Source: Pelagophyceae sp. CCMP2097
Taxonomy: Eukaryota > Sar > Pelagophyceae
Direction: 5' to 3'
Length of the DNA stretch: 47,777 bases
NCBI GenBank assembly: GCA_026770575.1
Contig: MU657179.1
Span: 105,979-153,755 of the forward strand
Part shown: positions 40,035 to 47,777 of the stretch, in pieces
Layout of the letters: every line of letters begins with the position of its first letter
Position numbering within the stretch: the first letter of the stretch is position 1
The notes under the pieces: model-generated
What the model saw: the letters and a program-made list of their open reading frames with translations, nothing else
The model's database searches: none
What the model was told of the DNA's origin: nothing
Translations under genes and position numbers: made by a program

Positions 40035-41052
40035 GGGACCGGGCCGAAGTTGAAGAAGCGGACCCACTCGGAGCTCATCTGACGACGTTTCCGGGTTTTC
40101 CTTGGAATGTTTGCTGACGCATTTAAGTGCGACGAGTTATGTCACAACACTCTCCTCATTAACTGCGGCGCGCCGTCGAATGAGAATCGCGCTTTAAACG
40201 GAGCCGCGCTGTGGCCTTGGAAGCGCCCGCGTGGCGGCGCGTTTGCGGAAGATAAGGCATCACCGTGGGCAACTTCAGTATGCAAATCGCCGGTGGAGCT
40301 CTCTCTCCTTGATATTTCTCACATCAAGTGAATAGGTTCGGGAGGCCCCTCCTTCCTGACGGCGCTCCACGCCGCGGCAGTCCGCCTCGACGTCGCCTGC
40401 TGGAGGCCGCGCAGCTCGGAGAGGCGGAGTTGCTATCCTTCTTGTCGGACGGCGTACGGCAGCGGAAGGGCCCAGGCGGCGGCGGTGGGGTCGTACATGT
40501 GATACCAATATCTGCGAGACGTTCGCCGAGGCCATGACACCGGGCCTCGCGGTCTGGACACACGCCCGGCTTCGTCTTTCCCTTTGGGGCCAAGCCCACC
40601 CATGGTGATCTTCAGCACGCTTGCAAGAACTTTCCCGCCGCAGGAGCTAGGATCCGATCAAGATAGGATTTCGATTACAATTATTGTAAGTTCTCATCGT
40701 GGAAGCTTCCTGAAAAGCACCAGATCGAGCACCTCAATCGTCGGGCGGCCGGAGTCGTGCGCCTTGTCTGGGATTCCTCTACGACTCTAGCTCCTGCAAC
40801 GCCGAAAGAGTCGCACAACTCCTCACCTTAACAACACTTGTGTGTTGAAAGGCCTCCTCACATCCCGATGACTTGCGGACGGTGCACCAGGGTCACGTTT
40901 TGGTGACGTCCCTCACCAAGCAGAGGCACCCCTCCCGCCAAACATCGGCGGTGGCGGCCCGTCGCTGGCCTTGCCACTGCCATGCCGTCAGTGTTAAATT
41001 TGCGGCGCGTGAGCACGCCGCCGCCGCCTCCGGCGCCCGGCGACGTCGGGTG
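40035..41052. other. Intergenic region without a supported gene
   Basis: About 1 kb. A plus-strand stretch near 40375-40480 reads RRRLLEAAQLGEAELLSFLS, which resembles the start of an ankyrin-type helix pair, but no exon structure around it could be built. From 40600 to 40900 the sequence is AT-richer and noncoding in character. Confidence 0.4.
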
Positions 41053-41904
41053 TCACCGCGCCTTCCACCGCGCGAGCGCCTTTTCGAGGAAGGGCGTTAC
41101 GAAGGGCGCGACGCGCGGCGTGAGCACGGCCTACGGTGGCAGAGGTCCGACGCGTCCCCGTCGCAGCGGCCGTCCCGCGGCCTCGCGCCCAAGGGACGCC
41201 GTGGTGGAGTGCGGCGAGCGAGAGCTTCAGCGGGAAGAGCATCCTAGGCGGGCGAGTCTCAGCGCGTGGCGCGGGAGGCTTGCGAGCGGCGGTCCGACCG
41301 AGCGGCGGCGGTCCGACCGAGTGACGTGGAGACTTGAGAGCGACGTGGAGACTCACTTGACGCAGGCAATCGTCACGACGAGCGTCGAGCCCTGTCGCAT
41401 CGTCGCGCTCGGCTCGTTGTCCTGGTCCAGCACCTACGGGCGGCGGCTCCGGCGGCAAAGGGGCCGAGCAACCGCGGCGGGCGTCCACCGCAGCAGAGGA
41501 GCTGCGCACGCCGATCCTATACGTGTCATCGTCTGCCTCTTCGCAACGAGGACTATGGGATGCCACAGGAGGATGGTGTCGGTTTGAGCGGCGCCGGTTG
41601 GCGTGCCGTCGGAGCCTACGAGGGCCCGCGTGAGCTGGGTCCACCCGCGTGGCCGGGGTCCACCCGCAGTGCGAGCCGCGGACGCACAGCGGCCGCACGT
41701 CGAGCGTCGTCCAGAGCGCGGCGTCGATGGCGCGCTGGAGCAGCGCCTGCGCTACTGCGTCGAGATGCATCCCTCCGTTGGGAGGCGCACCGTCGCGTCC
41801 GCCCCGTTGGCGAGGGCGATGTAGACGGACGTGTACGCCGCGACGTTGATCGTCAGGTACGTCGCCACCGCTGCCGGGCCGTAGCGCTTCAGCAGCGCGT
41901 CCAT
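41053..41904 (-). CDS. FAM210/DUF1279-like membrane protein, five small exons
   Basis: Model: complement of 41053-41130, 41198-41243, 41357-41433, 41699-41746 and 41791-41904, all GT-AG with consistent phase, 120 residues. Exon 1 reads MDALLKRYGPAAVATYLTIN then a hydrophobic VAAYTSVYIALANGAD, the start of the DUF1279 fold (RYGPvav..y..vs...yva..gvD). Exon 2 is ALLQRAIDAALWTTLD, exon 3 VLDQDNEPSATMRQGSTLVV, exon 4 MLFPLKLSLAALHHG, and exon 5 AVLTPRVAPFVTPFLEKALA, matching the family's 'P.R...t..lTP.va..l' end. Animal FAM210 proteins sit in mitochondrial membranes and affect organelle translation. Individual exons are only 46-114 bases, too short to appear as open frames. It is divergent from the next gene with 90 bases between ATGs. 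Confidence 0.75.
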
Positions 41905-41994
41905 TGTTAAGCTCTGTCCCCGGAACATTTCGCTAAATCGAAACCCGTCGCCGAAAAACGCTTCTGTCGCGAAGCCTCACTGGCACGCCGAGCG

Positions 41995-43296
41995 ATGGCG
42001 ACGACGGCGCTCCTGCTCCTGTCGGCGGCGGCGTCGACGCACGCGCTCCACGTCGCGGCCAAGCCGCGCCTTTCTATGCGCAGCCCGTCCACCGGCCTCG
42101 TCGGCCCGGGACGACGGCGGCTTTCAAATGTGCGCGCGCAGCCCAGCGACGAAGACGTGGACGCTGTGGACGCCGCCGCGGAGCCCGCGGCGGCGCCCGA
42201 GCCCGCGGCGGTGCCCGAGCCCGCGGTGCTGCAATCGGACGATGTGGCGCTCCTCGCAGAAGCGTCGACTTACCTGGAAGAGGTGGGCGCCTGCTGGATC
42301 CCCGTCCTCGAGCTTTTGGACGTGCGCGCCTCCATCGAGCTCGGCGAGACGGACGGCGCTTTGACTTCCGTGCCCGACGTCGTCGCCAAAATGCGGACAG
42401 GGGAGCTCCAAGTCCGCCGCCGCTTCCGGCAGAGTTCTTTGACGCCTCAAGGCCTGCTCCCAAGGTGGAGGCAGGCGGCGGCGGCGCGGGATTACTTCAA
42501 GAGACAAGGTGGTTTGGACGAAATGATCAGCCGCTACGAGGCCGAAAGAGCCTCGCTTTTGGACCCCGTCCTACTGGACGTGCCGGGCACGCCCGAGGAG
42601 CGGGGTATGATGCAGAAGCTCGCGAAAGAGGCGTACGACAAGCTGGCGAATGATGCGGCGACGAAGCCCGTCATCGACCTCCTCGCCGCGGGCGCGTCCG
42701 CCGAGACGCGCTGGATGAGTGCGTCTTTCGATTGCGTGTGTTCCAATGGACTCTGCTTTGCCCCCGAGACGCCGCTGCCTTGGTCGACGCACCGCGCAGG
42801 CGGGCAGCTGATCGACGCGTTTGAGCGCGAGCTGGACTTGGTCCGCCAAAAGGCGGCGCGTGCACGCGTTCTGGAAGCGCTGCAGCGCAACGGGCGCGGC
42901 GTCGACTGGTGCAGAGCGCAGCTCAAGATCAAGGAAGGGCCGCCGTTGACCGACGACCAGGTCCTCGACGCGTGCAAAGGCCGCGCCGATGCACTTTCGC
43001 AAACCTTGGGTCGGAACAGGAAAGGGGGAGCGGCACGCTTGAGGGACGACGCGGATCGGCGATTGTCGTCGTGTCGTTGCCGCCGTCATCGCGGCATGGC
43101 TAGGTACATGGCATCGCCGCAGGCGAACCTCGTGCCCGCGGCGGGCCTTGCCCTGGCCGCGCTCACCGTCGCGGGCCTCCTCGGCTACGCCGTCTTCTCC
43201 GTGGTGGAGGCGCTGCTCCATCCGCTCCTCAACGCGCCGCCGACGCTGGACGGGCTGCTTGAAAACAAAGACCTCTTCGAAGACCGGTCACGGTGA
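41995..43296 (+). CDS. Leader-bearing membrane protein, probably plastid, family unknown
   Basis: Open from a clean ATG for 433 residues. The leader (ATTALLLLSAAASTHALHVA) is hydrophobic with an Ala-rich end, and a Ser/Arg-rich stretch follows, as in bipartite plastid presequences. An Ala/Pro/Glu linker leads to a helical soluble part: EVGACWIPVLELLDVRASIE, ARDYFKRQGGLDEMISRYEA, and a Cys-containing DCVCSNGLCFAPETPLPW. Near the C-terminus is one clear TM helix (LVPAAGLALAALTVAGLLGY). The segment RNRKGGAARLRDDADRRLSS just before it looks unlike the rest and may be a short unspliced intron (GT near 43011, TAG near 43102), though the phase is not perfect. Function unknown. Confidence 0.75.
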   Translation: MATTALLLLSAAASTHALHVAAKPRLSMRSPSTGLVGPGRRRLSNVRAQPSDEDVDAVDAAAEPAAAPEPAAVPEPAVLQSDDVALLAEASTYLEEVGACWIPVLELLDVRASIELGETDGALTSVPDVVAKMRTGELQVRRRFRQSSLTPQGLLPRWRQAAAARDYFKRQGGLDEMISRYEAERASLLDPVLLDVPGTPEERGMMQKLAKEAYDKLANDAATKPVIDLLAAGASAETRWMSASFDCVCSNGLCFAPETPLPWSTHRAGGQLIDAFERELDLVRQKAARARVLEALQRNGRGVDWCRAQLKIKEGPPLTDDQVLDACKGRADALSQTLGRNRKGGAARLRDDADRRLSSCRCRRHRGMARYMASPQANLVPAAGLALAALTVAGLLGYAVFSVVEALLHPLLNAPPTLDGLLENKDLFEDRSR

Positions 43297-43407
43297 CCAG
43301 ACCGGTGACCGCGTAACCGACAATGAATACGATTCGACGTGGATCGGGGCGACTGCATTACGGCGCCGGCGGCGGAAACGACGAGCAGGTTCACGTGCGT
43401 ATCGCCG

Positions 43408-44588
43408 CTACGAGGCGTCGTCGTCGGTGAAATCTTCGTCTTCGTCGTCTTCGTCGCTTGAATCGTCGCCTAGAGAAAAGCGTCGCGTTTGATGCGACTC
43501 GCGTCTGTGACGGCTTCCGAAAGTGTACGGAGCGCCTCTCCAAATCGAAAGCTGCGACGGCCTTGACGCGCCGCGCGCCAGACGCACCCGCGATGACCTT
43601 TCGGTTGTCGAGGAGCTTTTGGACCGCGGCGTTGCGGCGGTCGTCGACGAGCCTGCGAGCGGCCAGTGCCCGAAAAGGCACACCATGCAAGCCTCTGAGG
43701 CGGCGGGCGGGCGTCTCTGTTTGAGGTGCGCGTGGCGCATTTCGAGTTGCGGTAAATTGGAGTGCTCGACGTAGAGACAGATAGTATGGCATTTCGACTG
43801 ACGGTTTCTCCACGGCGGCGGCGACGGGCTTCAGCGCGCCGCCGCCTCGCAGCGCCGACAGGAGGTCGGTCCGCAGGTCGAGGCGCTTGTCGGCGTGGAG
43901 CGCCGCCATGAGCTCGGCCCGTTGGTCGCGCTTCGGGGTCGGGTCGGGCGTGAAGGCGGCCTGAATCGTCGCCGCGACAGACGCGAGCGACCCCACAATG
44001 GAACCGCGCAGCGCGCGCGAGCCGCGCACCGCGCGCGCGACGGAACCGCGCCGCACAGCCGCTGGCGCCGCGCCGCCGGCCAACGACGCGCGGTGCGGCG
44101 CCGCGGCCGGCAAAGCCGCCTGCGGTGGCGATGACGGGTTGGAAACACCAGCCTTGCGCGTACGACGGCCACGGTTTCGGGCATACGACGGCCACGATTT
44201 CGCTCGGCGCACGCTCGCCTCTGCTCGCGACTCGGTTGCACCATCCTGTGACGGTTCGGGTTTTCCAACTTGACGCGGGGCCGTGCGGAGCTCCGTCGGC
44301 TGAACCGAGTCGTCGGACTCCCTCTGAAGGTATGCACCGGCGGCGGCGCGGGCGCGTCCGCGTCGTCGAAGAGGACCTCGTGCGACTCGAACGACTCGGG
44401 CGGCCGCACGGACTGTCGGGGCACGGACCGTCGCGGTGGCGGCGGCGCGGCGCTTCGAGGCGCGCACGGCGGCACCACGGGCGCTGAGGCATCATCGTCG
44501 TCGGCCGGCGTGGGCAGGCCCGCGTCGGCGGCGTTGCGCGAGGTCCGCGTCGCCGCCGCCGCCCGCGACGCAGAGGTAAAAGCGCTCA
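43408..44588 (-). CDS. Hypothetical protein with acidic tail, several exons
   Basis: Coding segments, in order on the minus strand: MSAFTSASRAAAATRTSRN to FESHEVLFDDADAPAPPP (exon 1, donor GTGCAT); AALPAAAPHRASLAGGA to IVGSLASVAATIQAAFTPDP and RLDLRTDLLSALRGGGALKP (exon 2, after a CGCAG-type acceptor near 44120); RRLRGLHGVPFRALAARRLV and AAVQKLLDNRKVIAGAS (exon 3); and an acidic end GDDSSDEDDEDEDFTDDDAS stopping at 43408. The first two joins are convincing, the last is not resolved. The protein is rich in disorder, with a few helices; no domain recognised. An in-frame ATG at 44796 would add an N-terminal extension. Confidence 0.55.
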
Positions 44589-44881
44589 TACGGCGCCGCG
44601 ACACGACCCTGCGACCGCCGGAGTCGCCACGGGCCACGCATCGATGGTACGGTCGCTCTTTGCATTGCGCCAGCCTCGGCGGAAGCAATTGCATTCGGCC
44701 CCCGACCGCCGTATCATGATAGAGGTGGACCCCGCCTCGGGTGGTGGAAACGCACGGTGTCTGCTCGGGTGGTAGCGGCACCTCCTCGTCGGACACGTCC
44801 TGGAAAGCGCGCGTGACCTACGAACGTGCGTGACGACAGATGTGTAAAACGAACGACAACGCGGCGCGAGACGGCCGTCAA

Positions 44882-46766
44882 TCACAACGTCTTCGCGGTG
44901 CGAACACATTGTCCTCGCGGTGCAAACGAATTCTTGCATCGAGGCCCTCGACGACTCGAGGCAGCACCGAGACGGCGCACCTTGGCGCGCGGCGGCGGCG
45001 GCGGCGAGCTTCTCGACGGCGCGCCAGGCGGCGCTCCGGGCCCTGCGAGCCGCGGCGGCGGCGGCGGCGGCCTCGCGTTCCTGCTCGCTGTTGGCGGCGC
45101 GCCGGGCGGCGATGTTCCGGCCGCGCCGGCGAGGAGCGGTGGTGGTCCGGACGCCTTGGGCCTCGGCGGCGGCGGCGGCTTCGACGGCGACGGTCTGGGC
45201 CTCGACAGCGACGGTCCGCCAGACAGCGGCATCGTCGGCGGCGTGCCGGATAGCATCGGCGGCGGTGCGCCGGACAGCAGTGGCCTCGACTGCGGCGTCC
45301 TTGGCGGCGGCGGCGGCGGCGCGGTCGGTCGCGTACCGTCCGAAGCATCGCCCTTTGGCAGTCCCCTCGCGCCTGTGGGCGGCGGCGGTCTGCCGCGAGG
45401 CGCGGTTGTCGGCGGCGGTTCGCTCGGCCGGCTGCCACGCGCGTTGTCGGCGCCTTTGGCATTCCACAAAGGTTCCGTCGCGAGACGTGTTGGTCCGGAC
45501 GGCGGCGGTGCGGGCGGCCGGCCGGGCGGTGGCGGCGGCCGTGTACCGGAGGGCGTCGTCGACTTCCGCTTCCTCGCCTGGTACTCGCGCCAACTCGTCG
45601 GAACCACGGATTTCTTCGAGGTGCCGTCGACTTTCACAGAAGCGCCGTCGGCGCTGTCGCTGCTCAAAGAGACGCGGTCGACCTTGGTCGCAGGCGTCGA
45701 GAGGACGTACGGCTGCCTGGCGTGCACTCGCCGTCCCGGCGACGCGGACAGCGAGGCGCCGTCGGCGTATCTCCCAAAAGGCGCCTCAGGCCGTCGGCCT
45801 CGTGCCGTCTCGCGCGAGGGCGTGGTTGTAGACCATGGCGCCGTAGCCAACGACCGCTGTGGCGCGTCGTGCTCGGCATCGGCGTACGCGCGCGGCCCCG
45901 GGGACCGACGGTCCGTTGACGCCCCGCGCGGCGAATCGTAGATGCCAGGCCCTTGCGGGAAGGCTGGCGACCAGGGGGACCAGTCGTCGTCGAATACGTC
46001 GTCGTCGTAGAGCTTTTCGGCCCGCGGCTGCGGCGGCAGCGCGGGCGCCAGCTTCGACGCCTAAGGACACGGCGGTGCTCATCCATGGCGCGACGACTTT
46101 CGAGCGGACGTACGGGCGCCGTCGTCTGCGCGCGCGGCCGCCGATTTGGCTCGGCGCGCTTCTCAGCGCGCCGCGCGCAGGCGCAGAGGGCGCCGAAGAA
46201 CGACGGCTTGCGCGCGCCGCGCGTTTCGCGCTCGAGGCCCGCGGTCAGCGAAGCACCTACGCGCGGCGACGTCGATGCAACGCTCGAGGCGAGGGCGGCT
46301 CTTCCGACGACGAGGACCTTTGACGGGGCGCACCTCTGGGTGGCACGTCGTAGCTCTCGTCGTCGCTCTCGTCGTCGCCGGCGGCGAATCTCGCCGCGTC
46401 CGCGCCGTCGGCGAATTGCGGCGCCGCGGCGCCGTCGTCGTCATTGGCGTCGTCTTTGGCCGCGGCGACGGCCGCTGCGGCGGCGGTGGCGAAGGACGAC
46501 GCCCGCGACTTGCGGCGGTACGCGCGGACCTCTCGCTGTTGCCGCCGCCCTTCCTTGCGCTCCGCCTTTGCCAGATCTTCCTTCAGCTCCGCTTCCAACA
46601 GCTGATCGTGCTGCGGCGGCTCGTTGAGCCACCTTCGCGGCGCTTCGTCGCCGAGCCACTGGTGGCTCGCCGCCGCCGCCGCCGAAAAAGCGCCGCCGGA
46701 GCGCACGCCGGACCGCGCCGCAGCGGACTGCGCCAGGCCGGGCGGGAAACGCTGCGCCGGCGGCAT
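44882..46766 (-). CDS. Proline-rich hypothetical protein, three exons
   Basis: Model: complement of 44882-46060, 46114-46256 and 46334-46766, introns of 53 and 77 bases with GTACGT and GTGCGC donors, in phase, 584 residues. Exon 1 has a helical charged segment (HDQLLEAELKEDLAKAERKE, then RRQQREVRAYRRKS) and an acidic stretch. Exon 2 reads RGARKPSFFGALCACARRAE. Exon 3 begins EKLYDDDVFDDDWSPWSPAF and SWREYQARKRKSTTPSGTRP, followed by over 200 residues of proline-rich sequence with runs such as PSKPPPPPRPKASGPPP. The proline tracts could bind profilin or SH3 domains, as in WASP or formin-type regulators, but no WH2 or FH2 is visible. Function unknown. Confidence 0.6.
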
Positions 46767-47777
46767 CGCTTCACCCGCGAATTCACCCGCGGCGGCGGCG
46801 GCTGGCCGGCGCCGTGGAGGGTAATCGGTCGGTTTGCGGCGGTGCGGCCGCTTCCGGCCTTCGTCGACGGCGCGCGAGGCCGCGGGCCGCGAGCGGCAAG
46901 GCCAAAGACCCCGGCGATGCCGACGGGCGTCACCGCCGCATCGACGGACCCGTAGGGCACGGCTCGGAGCGTCCAGGAACAGGAGTTTCGTAAAAGATGA
47001 GTTTAAGAAATTTTCTAAAAGGGGTCACTAAATATTTTTGACAAAATATTTTAAAATCTGGCAGCGGCGCGGTGATTGTCCTTCTTCTTCTATTATGCAC
47101 TCCACTGAAGCTGCTTAAAAACCAACAGGCGGTTCCGTCGCTGCTGGACTCCACACAATGGCTTTTTTTTCACGTCGCCATTGAAGGCGGTGCGGCTTGT
47201 GATGGGTCTCGCGCGGTGGCTCGGCCTCGGCCTGGCGCTTTATGTGGTGACAGCGGATCTCGGAGGGCCTTGTCACCGCGGTCCTGCAATCAAATTGCCT
47301 GCAATGGTTTCGTTTGGTCTTCAGCGGAGATGGGGTTTTGATTTTCTCGAATTATTGAGAGAAAAAAAAGGGTGGCATGTTTGGCCATTAGCCTTGTCCC
47401 GAGCCGGTTCTGAAGGGCCTGGGCCGTTCTTGGGGTGTGAAACTACTCTCACCTCGACAAACAGACCCGCTTGGCGCCGCGCGTACGAGGCTGGCGGTGG
47501 GCCCAAAATGCCTCTCCACGTAAACACACACAACACACAGGACGTCGGTATGCATACAAGATGGTTTCGCCAAGAAAGTCAAGTATTTTTTGGGCAAATT
47601 TGAAACGGTCTTTCGAGGTACAGATACCGGGGTCGCATGCAGCGCGCCGAGACGCCTCCAGCCGTGCCGGATGAACTTTGGTATGTCTTCTATGGGCTGA
47701 GAAAATCGATTTGGCGACTTTGGCGAGGGCCGTTACCACCCAAGGAGACCTCGGATTTTCGTTCATCCACCGCCGAT
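46767..47777. other. Right-end region, no supported gene
   Basis: The first 200 bases may hold a 5' exon of the proline-rich gene (a minus-strand frame starting MPYGSVDAAVTPVG at 46960). Beyond 46980 the sequence is AT-richer with frequent stops. Two short frames on opposite strands (about 47072-47341 and 47449-47766) have no recognisable domain; the second could belong to a repeat, but only one copy is in the window. Confidence 0.45.

Noticed and set aside
47072..47341. Plus-strand frame starting with a hydrophobic leader-like stretch
   Set aside because: It starts with a non-ATG codon, loses coding character within 40 codons and has no supporting domain.
1..47777. CRISPR arrays, bacterial operons, prophage or viral genes
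   Set aside because: No regularly spaced direct repeats, no ribosome-binding-site spaced gene clusters and no viral hallmark proteins were seen; spliced genes show a eukaryotic nuclear genome.

Overview
The window looks like nuclear DNA of a unicellular eukaryotic alga, most likely a pelagophyte stramenopile of the Aureococcus type. This is inferred from several signs: very high GC in the genes, short introns (about 43-220 nt, donors mostly GTGCG or GTGAG, acceptors often TAG), signal-type leaders with a plastid ASAFAP-like motif, a selenocysteine gene with its own SECIS, a MYND-RING-Sel1 repeat gene, and an intron with terminal inverted repeats. There are no bacterial operons, CRISPR arrays or rRNA. 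Genes lie on both strands, 100-700 bases apart, and an 895-base run of N shows this is a draft assembly. Most exon joins were derived by hand from frame, phase, splice sites and family fit, so they are models without transcript support.

Region 1 (1-9.8 kb): end of a coiled-coil gene; OSGEP/Kae1 (tRNA t6A synthesis) with an in-frame TGA; an unknown leader-bearing protein with a tandem WW-containing repeat; a secreted subtilase with a ShK-like and a PA-like domain; two tandem UspA genes; DPH3 (diphthamide synthesis and tRNA modification); ribosomal protein S18.

Region 2 (10-21.4 kb): a WWE-like/ConA-like/RING protein; a short mitochondrial-looking protein; a gametolysin-type M11 metalloprotease; a plastid-type cyclophilin; a broken MYND-RING-Sel1 gene; a beta-propeller-like gene; a seven-repeat WD40 protein.

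Region 3 (21.5-29.1 kb): a membrane-anchored RhoGEF; an NmrA-like SDR; a UVRAG/VPS38-like autophagy subunit; an AT-richer stretch with two tRNA-like T-arms and a long palindrome; a partial gene entering the gap.

Region 4 (29.1-47.8 kb): a KCTD-type BTB-kelch protein; a hypothetical protein; a translin-TRAX fusion (the two halves of the C3PO RNase in one chain); a selenocysteine peroxiredoxin with SECIS; a 1043-residue protein with a helical, TPR-like N-terminus and a C-terminal La motif; a FAM210-like membrane protein divergent from a leader-bearing membrane protein; and two low-complexity hypothetical genes.

The strongest observations are the selenocysteine peroxiredoxin/SECIS pair, the translin-TRAX fusion and the intron with terminal inverted repeats.
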